Program-made: the position numbers and the translations under genes
Assembly: GCA_022605405.1 (NCBI GenBank)
Contig: JABYQQ010000002.1
Span: 2,356,001 to 2,420,000, forward strand
From: Earliella scabrosa
Taxonomy: Eukaryota; Basidiomycota; Agaricomycetes; Polyporales; Polyporaceae
Direction of reading: 5' to 3'
DNA length: 64,000 nucleotides
The notes under the pieces: model-generated
What the model was told of the DNA's origin: nothing
Seen by the model: the letters and a program-made list of their open reading frames with translations, nothing else
The model's database searches: none
Shown here: one piece after another, positions 35,201 to 46,121 of the stretch
How the letters are laid out: every line of letters begins with the position of its first letter
Position numbering within the stretch: position 1 is the stretch's first letter

Positions 35201-36598
35201 CTACGGGCGGTGCCGACTCCGGGCTTCTTCGCCCGCCCCCGCTAGCCCCACCACTGTTGCCTCGATGCCCGCTGTGAACGGATCGGCGGAGAACTCAGGC
35301 GCTTCGTCGTCGTAATCCCACTTTGGGCACGTCGCACTATCCGCATCAGGACGATGGTGTACCTTGACAATTGCCCCGAGGTTGCCAACAACATCGGCGG
35401 CAGTGAAGCCAAAGATGAGCGTGGAGGTTGCGTGTTCCGACTCTTCCTGGTGAGATTCCGTGAAGAGGAGCACCCGGAGGTCGAGAATGAACCGCGAGAG
35501 GACCATCGCGGTAAATCTGGAATCTCCTCAGTGAGTGCGGAAACAGTAGCATTCGAGACCCGTACTGACATCTCGCAAAAGTAGGGCCAGATGACGAATA
35601 TTGTACCAGACTTGAACACAAAGGGTGTGAGTCACGCACAGAGACAGGGAACGGACGTAAGCCGCACATTGATATTGTCCTAGGAACCAACTCAGGATCA
35701 CCGAGAATGCGAAGTATGAACAAGGCACCTACCACGCTCGCGAGCACTTGCATGACGAGGTTGAACAGCATGATTCTATAATACCAGATCAGGTGAACGA
35801 GTCGGCCTCATCCCGAGAGAACAGACAGTCGTACAAGAAGTACAGCGTTCCTGTCACAGAGAATCTCAGGACGTGATCGCGTGCACACATCTGCCAAGAG
35901 AGGTACTCACCATTCCGTACTAGTATATTGATAACAGGGAACTTCATACTTGACTGCATCGATGTCCGCATCGCATTCATGGTCTTCCACCAAGTTAGGA
36001 GAATGACGATTGTATTGGCAGCGATTGACGCTCCTAGGGAGGCGTATCTTACTGGCAGGGTCGTCAGCCATCTATCCGAAATATCTAGATATCGCATCTT
36101 CATACATCTGCCAATTGAACAGATCAGTCCATACGTCGATCCGATTGCGACGGAATACTGACTTGAGCAAGACATCGCGCGAGAACGAGTACTGATACAC
36201 GCATCCGCTTGGCGGGGACGCAGGGACAGGGACGAACATGGTGGTCTCGACCTGTGTAGTACCATTACCATGACTTTGTCAATTAGGTGGCAGATAGCCG
36301 CGGAGGAAACACTCACCACTAGCACCAGGGGATTGACCATAGATAGGAATAGAACCACCAATAGCGCAGTGCGATTCAGCGCGGAGACGGCGTACACACG
36401 AAGGGTGGTAAGTGCCGCGACTGCGAAGTAGTTGATGATGTACAACACGTCGTCGAGATGCAGCACAACGCCACACATCTTCCGGGCATGGTCAGCGTTG
36501 CGCTTCGGAGTCCAAATCGGGCATAGTCGCACCTCGCCGTTCGTGGCCCACAGGACCTCTAGTAGGATGACGATACGCTCTATGAGAAGTGTGTACCG
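35201..36598 (-). pseudogene. DUF6533 multi-pass membrane protein, copy 2: 3' part, cut off by a LINE
   Basis: Traced exons (minus) are 36598-36533 (5' side cut), 36478-36317, 36251-36163, 36107-35911, 35850-35835, 35775-35733, 35679-35668 (least certain), 35610-35570 and 35516-35201. Sequences match copy 1 segment by segment: LDDVLYIINY, GCVYQYSFSRD, INILVRN, WPYFCE and SRFILDLR. The N-terminal DUF6533 box is missing at 36598, because an 18.8-kb LINE complex starts at 36599. It is found instead at 55402-55666, where the phase continues exactly. Codons up to the break are intact, so the gene was probably functional when the element arrived. Confidence 0.82.
36586..36598. repeat. Target-site duplication of the LINE, left copy
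   Basis: gaagtgtgtaccg, identical to 55402-55414 directly after the poly-A tail. An extra preceding A also matches, so 14 bp are shared. Confidence 0.9.
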
Positions 36599-37505
36599 AG
36601 GCTCCTCTTCCACCGACCACCACCATGGCGGTTTTCCCACGGTTCCCCTGGAGCGGGGACAAAGCCGTGCGGCCCTCTGGACATAATACTATGGGCGACG
36701 ATAGGACTACGATGACGGGGGAGGAAGAGAAACTGTCGCAGAAACTAAGACAGTAGAAAGAGACCCCTGTGTGTAGAGGCAGCGCAGCCCGCCCGCACAC
36801 ACACGAGGAGACATGACCACCAAAATGCTAACTTTGGCAGACCTGCAGGCCTAGCACCCATCCCCTCCCCCGCCCGCCGCGAAGGCACCGAAGGGCGGTA
36901 TGACCTGAGCCTGCTGAGAGGGGGCGGAACCCAGTGTGATACATGCCAGCGAGCATAGAGCATGAATGCCGTAGGGGCGCCTGACGCAACGCCAGGGGAT
37001 CCGGCGGAGTACATAGTCAGCATGACGTAATGGGGCCCGCAGCCGCGCTGAAGCGCCGAGAGCACCGAGAATGCGCTAGAACGGTGCAAACAAAGAAAAA
37101 CAAGACTCCGCATAGGCGTTAGACATAGAAAGACATAGCTCCCGCGCCTGCCCCAGCCGCTGGCGCTAGCACGCCCCAAGCCCTCCCCCGCCTCCTCCCT
37201 CGCCAATGGGCCCCCCCCTCTAGAACACCGGCGAATGCAGCCAGGAGGGCGGCACCCCTCCCCTGCAGTCCGCCGGAGCTGCTGGGCGGCGAAAACACGG
37301 TCATGGTGCCCTAAAGATCCGCGAATTCGTCAGCGTCTTGCTGAGCTGCTAGGGCTAGGCAATGTACAGACCTGTAGGGCACGTGTGGGTGGGAAGGATA
37401 CCCAAGATGGCAGGGATCAGTTGAGGCAGCCCTGGCCTGCAAAACAAGCCCTCCACAGACCCAGCTGGCCCCCCAAAGCCCTTCTTCCTGCACAAGCAAC
37501 TTCTC

Positions 37506-38312
37506 ATGAACCCCCCGTTCTACCACATCCCAGGGCTGCGCGTAGCCCCTGCAGCGACAGACGTGCACGGCCGATGGACTGCGCGGACGACAACCCGCAA
37601 CGACGACGACGCAGGCGGCGAGAGCATCGCCTACCACTACAACATTGTGGTCTGCCCCGAGCGGCCGCTGCAGATTGGACAAACAGCACGCGTGCTGCTC
37701 CTCTCCGACGAACGCTACCACCGTCTGGCAAAGAAAGGAGGGAAGGAACGTCTCTGGAGAGAACAGGGGGTGTTTGGGACGGCGCGTCGATGTGACGCCT
37801 ATGACCAAGGCATTGAAGGCCCAGTGGTGAAGATGGTGGACCTGGACGAAGGAGCGGCCACGTTCGTCGTCGAAAACCAGCGGAGCGGAAGTCCAATCGC
37901 GTACGCGTACATCACGATCCCGCTCATCCCGTACGTGACAGTCCTGCTTGAGCCGAGGACCTGGAGGGAGGATAGGCGAAACGCTGGCACCAGGAGGGTC
38001 AGCCGTGGCAGCAGCAGCAGCCCCCTGCAACAAACCCCGGCCCCGTCGCTCGACATGCACCTCATGACCACTGGCGCGGTCTTCATTGCCGACATGGAGA
38101 GGTGGAAATGGGTAGAGTCGGCCGACTCCGACGGAGAGCATGACGGCGAGGCAGGGGAAGGACACGCGGAAGACCTGGAGGAGATGGCAGAGGTCGCGGC
38201 CCCCCCCAAGAAACGCCGCAGGAGAGGGGAAGCCCGCACGCAAGCAGGAGCAGAGGCAGAAACAGGAGCTGGAGGACGGGAGGGCAGGATCCCACCGCCT
38301 CCATGGTGGTGA
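37506..38312 (+). CDS. Unknown ORF in the LINE 5' region
   Basis: A 268-codon ATG-started frame inside the element, upstream of ORF1. It encodes no domain that I recognise. A mixed alpha/beta-like first part (CPERPLQIGQTARVLLLSDERYH, then EGPVVKMVDLDEG) precedes a Ser-rich linker, an acidic stretch and a basic nuclear-localisation-like KKRRRRGEAR near the end. The minus-strand frame of 310 codons overlapping it has no such pattern. It may be an extra LINE protein, or captured host sequence. Confidence 0.4.
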   Translation: MNPPFYHIPGLRVAPAATDVHGRWTARTTTRNDDDAGGESIAYHYNIVVCPERPLQIGQTARVLLLSDERYHRLAKKGGKERLWREQGVFGTARRCDAYDQGIEGPVVKMVDLDEGAATFVVENQRSGSPIAYAYITIPLIPYVTVLLEPRTWREDRRNAGTRRVSRGSSSSPLQQTPAPSLDMHLMTTGAVFIADMERWKWVESADSDGEHDGEAGEGHAEDLEEMAEVAAPPKKRRRRGEARTQAGAEAETGAGGREGRIPPPPWW

Positions 38313-39392
38313 GGAGATGCTGCGATCAGGGCCGCACGCAGCCCCCCTCCAAGAGGAGGCGGGGGGGCTGCGGGGTGCAGCGGATAGAACGAGCGACTGT
38401 GCCCTATGTTATATATGCCGTATGTCAGCAACCAGCACGAGCCCCGCATGATAAGACGACCCACGAGACCGAGTGATCGCCTGACTAGCCCAGACCCAGG
38501 AGGACCCTACACGGCGGAAACGCCGCTGCTTAAGGTCTCCCAGAGGTCATGGAGCCCGTGGAGCGCAGGCAACCCAACAAATAGAGATATGAAGGTCATG
38601 ATGAACTGCCTAGGGGTAGCGGAACGAGTAGAGGAGGGCACGAAACCGCGGCTGTGGCATAGAGAGAAAGTCTCGACGCTCGAGCAGCCCAAGGCACGTG
38701 AGCGTGTCCCGGTCCGAAAGCCGGCCGAAGGCGAGGGAGACAAGCGGGCCTGAAAGCCGGAGAATGACTAAGCATGCCGAGGCTGGACGAGCCAAAGAAA
38801 GACACCGCCGGTCGAGGTGTGAAAATGGAAGCGATCAGCGGGGAAGCACGAACCCTAGCCCCACTTTGACACCAAACGAATGGCGCGCGAACGACACCGG
38901 TTCTACGAAGGCCGCGGTGCACCATAACGCAACGCCCAGACGAAACAGCGACCTCGTAGAGAAACCTGCCGCGGCATCGGGCAAGCGGCTCAAGGTTGAG
39001 CGGGATGAAGAGGAAGCAAAGCGAACCTGAAGTCAGCTAGGGAAAGCACCGCTAGGGACGGTGGCGGACAGGTCGAGAAGGACGCCGCAACGCACGAGCA
39101 GAAGCGACAACACGGCCCACGCAGACCCCAACCTAGAAAGCGGGAGCCCGCTTGCGCTGGACATGGGACGCTCACACCCCAGCGAGGAAGGGCCAACGAC
39201 GAATACGACAGCGTGCTACGACGCGAGAACGAAGCAGACCGCGCGCCCCGGGACCAAGCCAGAGACGAGGCTGGACGAGGCAGACGGTTATAGGATGGAC
39301 GGAGAGGTGGACGGGACCCCGCCCCAAGGACCAAACCCGAGCCCTCAGCACCCCCACGTACACCCAGTTTAGCACGCCCCGCACCTGCATCC

Positions 39393-39854
39393 ATGCCCAC
39401 CCAGAACCCCCCGCCGTGCCAGCCATCCGAGCTGAGCTACGCAAGCATTGTTAAAAAGCCGCGCACGCAAGCTAGCTCGACCTCGAGCGACACCGGCCTC
39501 CCAGACAGCCCCACCCCGCGCACGGTGGTCCGCCCACTGCTCTCAACGGCTCCCCATGCTAACTTCACGGCGGCTATGGCGACAGCAGCGGCGACGACAG
39601 GAGCTGCCACGCCGGGTAGCGTCAGGGCTGCGACCCAAGACGTCACCGACAAGGCCGTAGAGGCGAAGCCGGCCAGGCTCCTCCCCGCCCCAACGCTGAA
39701 GCTGACGACGCTGGTCACCGTCAAGACCGCCAGCGGAAAGGCTAGGCTCGTGGCGATGAGCCCGAAGCGCATCGCCCGCGCGAAGGGAGCAGCACGCGCT
39801 CCTGAGACGGCAGTGAGCAACCGTCCACCAGAACTGCTACACGACTTGTGCTAA
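39393..39854 (+). CDS. Small ORF preceding LINE ORF1
   Basis: A 153-codon frame with ATG, ending 210 bp before ORF1. Its start (SELSYASIVKKPR) resembles openings of LINE gag-like proteins. The rest is Ala/Thr/Pro-rich with basic patches (MSPKRIARAKGAAR). It could be the real first part of ORF1 separated by stops, or an independent short product. No domain assigned. Confidence 0.35.
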   Translation: MPTQNPPPCQPSELSYASIVKKPRTQASSTSSDTGLPDSPTPRTVVRPLLSTAPHANFTAAMATAAATTGAATPGSVRAATQDVTDKAVEAKPARLLPAPTLKLTTLVTVKTASGKARLVAMSPKRIARAKGAARAPETAVSNRPPELLHDLC

Positions 39855-40064
39855 CGTGTGGGCCGGCCAGAACGCCCCCCAGCCAGGGAGCAACAGCAAA
39901 GTAAACGACGGGCAGGCCCGCCCACAGACCAAGGACTCTACCCCGCACCGTGAGGTAGAGCCCCCTGAGGGACAAGGCCGAGAGCCAGGACGCATGCCCG
40001 TGAGTCTAGCCAGCGAACACTGCCAGCGCTGCGACTGACCCTGCACAAGCAGGAGGAAGACGCG

Positions 40065-42455
40065 ATGGGTCCGAGGGGGACAAAGCGTCTCCGATCCCCC
40101 ACCACCCCAGCTTCCTCGCCCAAACAGCCGCCCAGCTTGAACGACGTGTGGACAGAGCATATGTCCATGTCGAGCGGGCTAGCGGAGTTCGCCGACCACA
40201 AATTCTACGAGCCTGGCACCACCCTTGGCTTCGTACTGAACGACTACGAACGCTACAAGAGGTCCATCGGCCGACCCTCCACCCGCCCTGCGGACGAGAA
40301 CACCGACGCGATAACCCGGCCTGTCCCCGATGCGCTAGGCGCCCAGTTGCCGCGGGCGCCAGAACCCGGATCGACCGAAGGGGCGGCTGTGCACAACGCG
40401 CCCCGCGGTGCCGACCGCCACCACAGCTCCTCAGCGCACGGTCAACAGGCCCGCGGGCCGAACAGCCGAGATAAGTCGCCCGCCCGTCCCCGCTCCCCAT
40501 CGATGCGTGAAGACGAGCACGATGAGAACATGGAGGTCGACCCACCTACCCCCCCCGCGGACAATGTGACCCCGCTCCAGGAGGCCACTGTCGCAGCGTT
40601 GGAGGAGAACGATGAGCAGCAGGAAAGACGACGGGCCGCCATCATTCGTGCATGGCTCGCGGACCAAGCCCGCTTGACTGCACAACTCCACGAAGAGCGC
40701 CGACGGGTGGAGGGCCAGGACCAGGGCCGCCCCGAGAGCGAGGACGACGAAGACGGCGGGTGGATCAGAGTCAATGACCCGAAGAAGAAGCACACGCGCG
40801 ACCGTCGCGCGGACCCGAAGGACCGCGGGGTACGCCAGAACAATCCGCCCGTCGGCTACGTCCTGCCCTCCTCCAGGGGCCCCGGTGGCCCCGACCCCGG
40901 CACGCAGACCTCGCGCTCACCTCGTATTGCATATCGCGAAGGCAGCGCGTTGCTAAGCAAGCAAGCTGGACATGAAAGCCCCGCTCCGACACCGGCCGGA
41001 AAGCTGTGGGCGGCGAACGCAGCGCGCGCGCTTGGAAACGACGCCGCCGACCACGAACACGGGTCGCAGGAAGAAGGGGCTCGAGACGTCCTGGTGAGCG
41101 AAGAGCGAGGTTTCGAAGAGCTCCTAAACGACCAGGCGAACGGACACCTAGGCGCCCCAATGGATGCGAGAGCCGCTGGGGCCGGAAGGCGGTCGCCGAC
41201 GGCGGGCCCCCCGCCCACGCCGGCAGGTCAGCAAGCACGAACGCTCCCACCCTTCCAAGAGACCAAGCCCTGGTCGAACACGTACTGGACCGCGATCGGC
41301 AGGCACATCCCCATCGAGAGGGACGACCCGCTCGCCATGCTGTTCGGGATGGATAGAGAGAGAGTCGCGAAGTGGATGGGCTACAACCGGCGCACCACCC
41401 TGCTCATCGAGCCGTACAACAGTGCCCTCCCCAACAAGGAGAGGGTCGACGCTATGACCCTCCTCATCGCGGACGTCCTTCGGGAAGTTGCCGGGCTGCC
41501 GGATACGCCCAACGTCCTGGCCCCAAAGCTCGCAAAGCCGCAACTCGAGGAAACGGGCAGGCGGAACCACCCGAGGGCGACGGGGGACCGCTTCCCGACT
41601 GTCTGGTGCGCGAAGGACCTCCCGGAAGACAAGGTCCAGTTCCTCCTAGGAGACCGGGCTCGCTCCCCATACTTCTCGACCCCGAAGCTCACCTTCCGAG
41701 CTCTAGGCCTGACACAGCGCTTCCCAACCTTCCTCTTCGCGCTCGGAGGGCATGGCCGAACGGTCCTTGCCGAGGTCGGCGAGACCGTGAAAGCAGCTTT
41801 CTTCTCTGAGGCTTTCTACAACGTCACCGCCCCCTATCTCACGGAGGCCGCGGAGCTCCACGGCCGAGAAGTGGGCGACGAAGTATTGCGAGTAGCCAAC
41901 ACATGCCGGGTCGCCGTCTTCCGCCTCCCAGGCTCCGGAGCCATCATCGCCAACGTCTACTGCCTCTCGCCGACAAGCGACATACGACAGTGGCGTGAAT
42001 GGAGGCGCGCAGTTAGCACGATCAACTTTGGCGACGACGACGAAGGCCGTAAGCCTTACGTCCGCCCGCCTGTCCTATGTGGAGGATGCCAAGCTGCGGA
42101 CCACTCCTCGTCCCAATGCCCCTTTCCAGACATCCCAGGATGGAACCGCCCCCGCCCTCCGCCGAAGAGGAAGGAAGGGAAACCGCCGGCGGCCGGGGCG
42201 TCGGGTCGCGGCCGGGAGCGGGCTGAACGCGCACACGGACACGGGGCGTACAGCGGCCAATACGACGGCGTGAACCAGCGCGCTGCCGCGGGGGGCCCCT
42301 CAAACCACTACCAAGCGCAACGAGACTGGAGTGGAGCCCGCCCTCAAACGAGGGGAAGGGAGCGACGCGACCACGGGCAGGGCTACGGTTTGGCTGAAGG
42401 AGGAGCCTCGATGCACGATGGCGAAGAGAGCGGCTTCACGTATGACGGCTTCTAG
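40065..42455 (+). CDS. LINE ORF1, gag-like nucleic-acid-binding protein
   Basis: 796 codons from ATG 40065. The N-terminal half is disordered and charged (Pro/Arg/Glu-rich). From about residue 395 comes a folded domain (LPPFQETKPWSNTYW, then MLFGMDRERVAKWMGY). A single zinc knuckle CGGCQAADHSSSQC of the CX2CX4HX4C type starts at residue 672. The C-terminus is Arg/Gly-rich. This arrangement is typical of LINE ORF1 proteins that coat element RNA. The frame is intact with no stops. Confidence 0.82.
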   Translation: MGPRGTKRLRSPTTPASSPKQPPSLNDVWTEHMSMSSGLAEFADHKFYEPGTTLGFVLNDYERYKRSIGRPSTRPADENTDAITRPVPDALGAQLPRAPEPGSTEGAAVHNAPRGADRHHSSSAHGQQARGPNSRDKSPARPRSPSMREDEHDENMEVDPPTPPADNVTPLQEATVAALEENDEQQERRRAAIIRAWLADQARLTAQLHEERRRVEGQDQGRPESEDDEDGGWIRVNDPKKKHTRDRRADPKDRGVRQNNPPVGYVLPSSRGPGGPDPGTQTSRSPRIAYREGSALLSKQAGHESPAPTPAGKLWAANAARALGNDAADHEHGSQEEGARDVLVSEERGFEELLNDQANGHLGAPMDARAAGAGRRSPTAGPPPTPAGQQARTLPPFQETKPWSNTYWTAIGRHIPIERDDPLAMLFGMDRERVAKWMGYNRRTTLLIEPYNSALPNKERVDAMTLLIADVLREVAGLPDTPNVLAPKLAKPQLEETGRRNHPRATGDRFPTVWCAKDLPEDKVQFLLGDRARSPYFSTPKLTFRALGLTQRFPTFLFALGGHGRTVLAEVGETVKAAFFSEAFYNVTAPYLTEAAELHGREVGDEVLRVANTCRVAVFRLPGSGAIIANVYCLSPTSDIRQWREWRRAVSTINFGDDDEGRKPYVRPPVLCGGCQAADHSSSQCPFPDIPGWNRPRPPPKRKEGKPPAAGASGRGRERAERAHGHGAYSGQYDGVNQRAAAGGPSNHYQAQRDWSGARPQTRGRERRDHGQGYGLAEGGASMHDGEESGFTYDGF

Positions 42456-42882
42456 AGCCGCAACAGCACGAGCATGGCACGGCAGTAGTAAAGACACGAC
42501 GAATATGTAGCATGGACTGTAAGAGATCGTATTGATGACGTCGCTGAGGCGCACCATGAACAACCGCCCTGAGCTGGAGACCTCCAGCTAGCCACGCGAG
42601 GGCAACACCGACTTTCTGTGTGTGATGAAGGTGGCGCCCACACGCGGGCTGCGCCTGAGCACGGCCGCAAAAGTACGTCGGCCCCACATACTGGCCCTCC
42701 GGGGCGCAGGAAGGCTCGACGTACAGGCCACGCGCTCCCACCCGAGTGCAAAACGGCGGCCTATTTAGGCCCTGACGTGCCGTGCCGAGAGGCTGAAGCC
42801 GGCTGCAAGTGCGTGATAACTGCAGCGGCATAGTCGCCCAGGCGGGAGGGCTTCCCGCCTAGCCGCGCGTAATAGTTGTCGC

Positions 42883-45354
42883 GTGTGGCGAAAAACATCA
42901 ACTGCTGCAACCACCTCCTTACCCTATATACCACGAACGATTCCCACCGGTCATGGTCATGAGCGCGTCCCCAGCGCCAGAGGACCCGAGCCCCCCACCG
43001 CCGGCCGGGAACCCGAGGATGGCGCTGAGGACTACAGAGGCGGTGGACCAAGGCAGGACGCGGAGGATGAGGCACGGAGCGGGAACCCCATGAGAGAAGG
43101 GCTACCCCCCCTGCCGTCCTCCGGCGGGCAGTGCAGGTCGAAGCACACCAAGACGAGAGCGAAGCTCAAGATAGCGTCGCTGAATATGCGTGGGGGAGGG
43201 CCAGTCGGTGGCCCCCAGGATAACGACAAGTGGCTGCTATTGAACCAGCTGATGAGAGACAGAAGGATTGCGGTGATGGCGCTGCAAGAAACCCACCTTA
43301 CCGAAGACAGGCTAGGAACGCTGCACGAGCTCTTCGGGGATGTCATGGATATAGTATGCTCTCCAGACCCTACGAACCCCACAGGCGCGCGAGGCGTGGC
43401 GGTGGCGGTAAACAAGCGCATCCTTCCCCAAGGAGTCGAAAAATGGGAGAACATTGTCCCAGGACGAGCGTTAAAAGCGGCTGTCAGAATGAAAGAGGAC
43501 GCATACCTGGAAGTGCTGGCCGTCTACGCGCCAAACGAGCCCACGAATAACGCACGATTCTGGGAGCATCTCCGTCTTGACGATCGCTCAGCGTGTGATG
43601 TGCTCCTCGGCGATCTTAACCTTGTAGAGGATGCAATCGACCGTCTTCCGCATAAAAGAGATGACCCCTCGGCGACGGGCGAACTTGCTAGGTTCCGAGA
43701 AAAGCACGGCCTGGTAGACGGCTGGAGACACGAAAATGAGAACGTCAAGGCTTTTACATACCTGCAGACTGCGACTGGAAGCCAATCCAGGCTCGACAGG
43801 ATTTACTTCCGGTGTTCGCTAATAAAAATGACGGTGGGCTGGGACATTGTAGACCCAGGAATCCCGACAGACCACCGGATGCCAGTCTGCGAACTTGCAA
43901 ACTTCCGACTGCCTTTTGTCGGGCGGGGCCGCTGGACGCTGCCTACGGGTCTGCTGCGGAACAAAGAGTTCATTAGTGAGGTATGCGAGACCGGGCGCGA
44001 GTTAGAGCGAAGCCTCGACCAGGCGCCAAATGACGGTGAAGGAGTGCAGAGACTGTATCAGGCTTTTAAGGAAGGGATTAAGTCGCTCGCCCAAGAATGG
44101 GCTAAGCGGTCCATACCGAAGCTAGACAGAAGGATCGGAAAGTTGAAAGACGAGCTGAAGGAGGTACTAAAGGAGCCCGTGGAAGATGTAGCGACGGCGA
44201 AAGCAGCCGACCTCCAAAAAAGACTCACCCGTCTTGAAGAACGGCGCTTTGGACAAAAGAGAGCGGCCGTCAGGGCGAAAGACTGGGCAGAAGGGGAAAC
44301 GCTAAGCAAGTACTGGACGAGATCGAACGCAAAGCCGGCCCCCAAGGACATTATCTTCGAGCTGCGCGAACCAGGGGCGGACCCACCGAAGTATGCGAAT
44401 AAGTCCAGCCGCATGGCGAACATAGCAAAGGAGCACTACGATGGTATCCAAGCCGACCCCGCGCTCCCAGAAGATGAGGACCGGCGGGATCGGCAAATCA
44501 GAGACGCAATGGGACATTTTGACAGCGTGCTCCTGCAGCGCCAGAAGGCGGGGCTGGCAAAGAAAATAGGACGTGAAGAGGTCGAGATGGCCCTGGGAGA
44601 CGCCGCAAAGAACAAAGCAACTGGGCCGGACGGGCTACCCGCAGAACTATGGCAAGCGTGCCACGACCGATACCAGATACACGCGTCCAGGGGCACCCGG
44701 GCCTTCGACGTAGTGGGAATGCTAAAAAGACTCTTCAATGACATCGAAGAAAATGGAGCCCAGCAGGGGGGAAGCTTTACGGAAGGCTGGATATGCCCGA
44801 TCTATAAGAAGAAAGACAAGCGAGACATCAGCAACTACAGGCCGATCACCCTGCTAAACGCGGACTATAAAATGATGACCAAAGTGCTAGCGAACAGGCT
44901 GGCCCTCTGCGCACCGCTCATAGTGCATGAAGATCAAGCGGGGTTCATCACCGGGCGGAAGATCCACGCGCAGACAAAACTATCGAAACTGGTCATAGAC
45001 CTCGCGGAGGCAGAGCAGTTAAATGGGGCAATTGTGGCCCTCGATCAAGAAAAGGCGTATGACAAAATAAACCACCAGTACCTGTGGGCGGTGCTGCGAA
45101 AAGCAAACTTCCCTGAAGCCTTCATCCGTACTGTCCAAACGCTATACGAAGACGCTCACAGCGTAGTCATCCTCAACGGAGTCGTGAGTGAACGGTTTAG
45201 AGTGACGCGAGGGGTGCGCCAAGGCGACCCCATGTCATGCCTTCTGTTTGACATAGCAATCGAACCCCTCGCATGTGCCCTGAGGAAGGCGGAGCTGCAG
45301 GGGATTGCAATTACGATTGATGAGGAACGAAGAGATCGTCCTTTAAGTACGATG
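42883..45354 (+). CDS. LINE ORF2, part 1: endonuclease and first half of reverse transcriptase
   Basis: The open frame enters at 42883 without an ATG; the first in-frame ATG is 43090, just before the endonuclease domain, so translation may start there or by reinitiation after ORF1. Apurinic-type endonuclease motifs are present in order: IASLNMRG, LQETHL, LGDLNLVEDAIDR, SRLDRIYF, TDHRMP. The reverse transcriptase follows with ATGPDGLPAE, ISNYRPITLLN, AGFITGRK, LDQEKAYDK (first catalytic Asp) and GVRQGDPMSCLLF. The frame is cut just before the FADD box by the 767-bp insertion; the next ~25 codons up to 45426 belong to that insertion. Confidence 0.9.
45349..45354. repeat. Target-site duplication of the 767-bp insert, left copy
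   Basis: acgatg, identical to 46122-46127. Removing one copy plus the insert rejoins the reverse-transcriptase frame. Confidence 0.8.
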
Positions 45355-46121
45355 TTCTCCGCCATTCCGCGTCACGCAAACCTGAGCCCGTGGGAACATT
45401 ATTCATACTCCGCTTACCTTAAGTAAGTAACGGTATTTACTGTAGCAGACGCCTAGTAAGAAACTGGCTCTAGCCCTAGTCTAGGGTTGGCCTGACCCCC
45501 AGGCGCCCATGGCACTGCCACCTTGGCGCGCAAATAAGCGCCCAAACGCCGACAAATCCGATGATTTGTGCGACATGCTGGAAACATGTCGCACTCGTTT
45601 TTGTTGCTTCGGCCGATGGGCGCTTAATTGAATGACCACCTCGGATTGTAGCCATATGTCGTGGGAACATATTGATTACATCATTATATGTTTCCGATCA
45701 AAACTGAGTGAGTTAGAACAGACATAAACTTGCCCATATCGGGAAGAATGGGCTGTTTTGCACATTGTGAATGGGCGCTTGAGCACAGCATTGGGCGCCT
45801 AACATACTGGATTTGGGACATCTCAATGTAGGCAAGTTTGTTTCAATTCTAGCACACTCAGTTTTTATCTAAAATATATAGTGTTATATACCATTAGAAT
45901 CATATGACCTGTGGCTACACACTGAGCTAGTAACTGACGTGGTTTGTGAATGATTTCAATTAACCATAAGCAGTTCTGTGTAATAGAAACTCTAGCACAA
46001 ACTTGAGCTAAACAGTGTTGATCATTATAAATTCATATATCATTTCTATATAAATCATTCCCTTCCTCATCAATCGTACCCTGCCAGACAATGGCCCACT
46101 TCACAACAAGTCCCTGGGACG
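45355..46121. mobile_element. 767-bp unidentified insertion in the LINE reverse transcriptase
   Basis: Bounded by the 6-bp repeat acgatg. No TG..CA ends and no terminal inverted repeats are visible. The first third is moderately GC-rich; the remainder is strongly AT-rich. The motif GGGCGC or its complement recurs at about 45500, 45536, 45617, 45768 and 45790 in both orientations. The right end looks like a promoter: tatataaatc near 46047, a CT-rich leader and an ATG at 46091 opening a short frame (MAHFTTSPWD) that runs into the LINE. It could be a solo terminal repeat or a non-autonomous DNA element. Class unresolved. Confidence 0.7.

Noticed and set aside
37311..38243. 310-codon minus-strand frame inside the LINE 5' region
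   Set aside because: It mirrors the plus-strand 268-codon frame, is Arg/His/Pro-rich as expected for antisense of GC-rich coding DNA, and has no domain pattern.
45355..46121. Reading the LINE insertion as a solo LTR
   Set aside because: The ends are not TG..CA for any placement of the duplication, so the class is left open.
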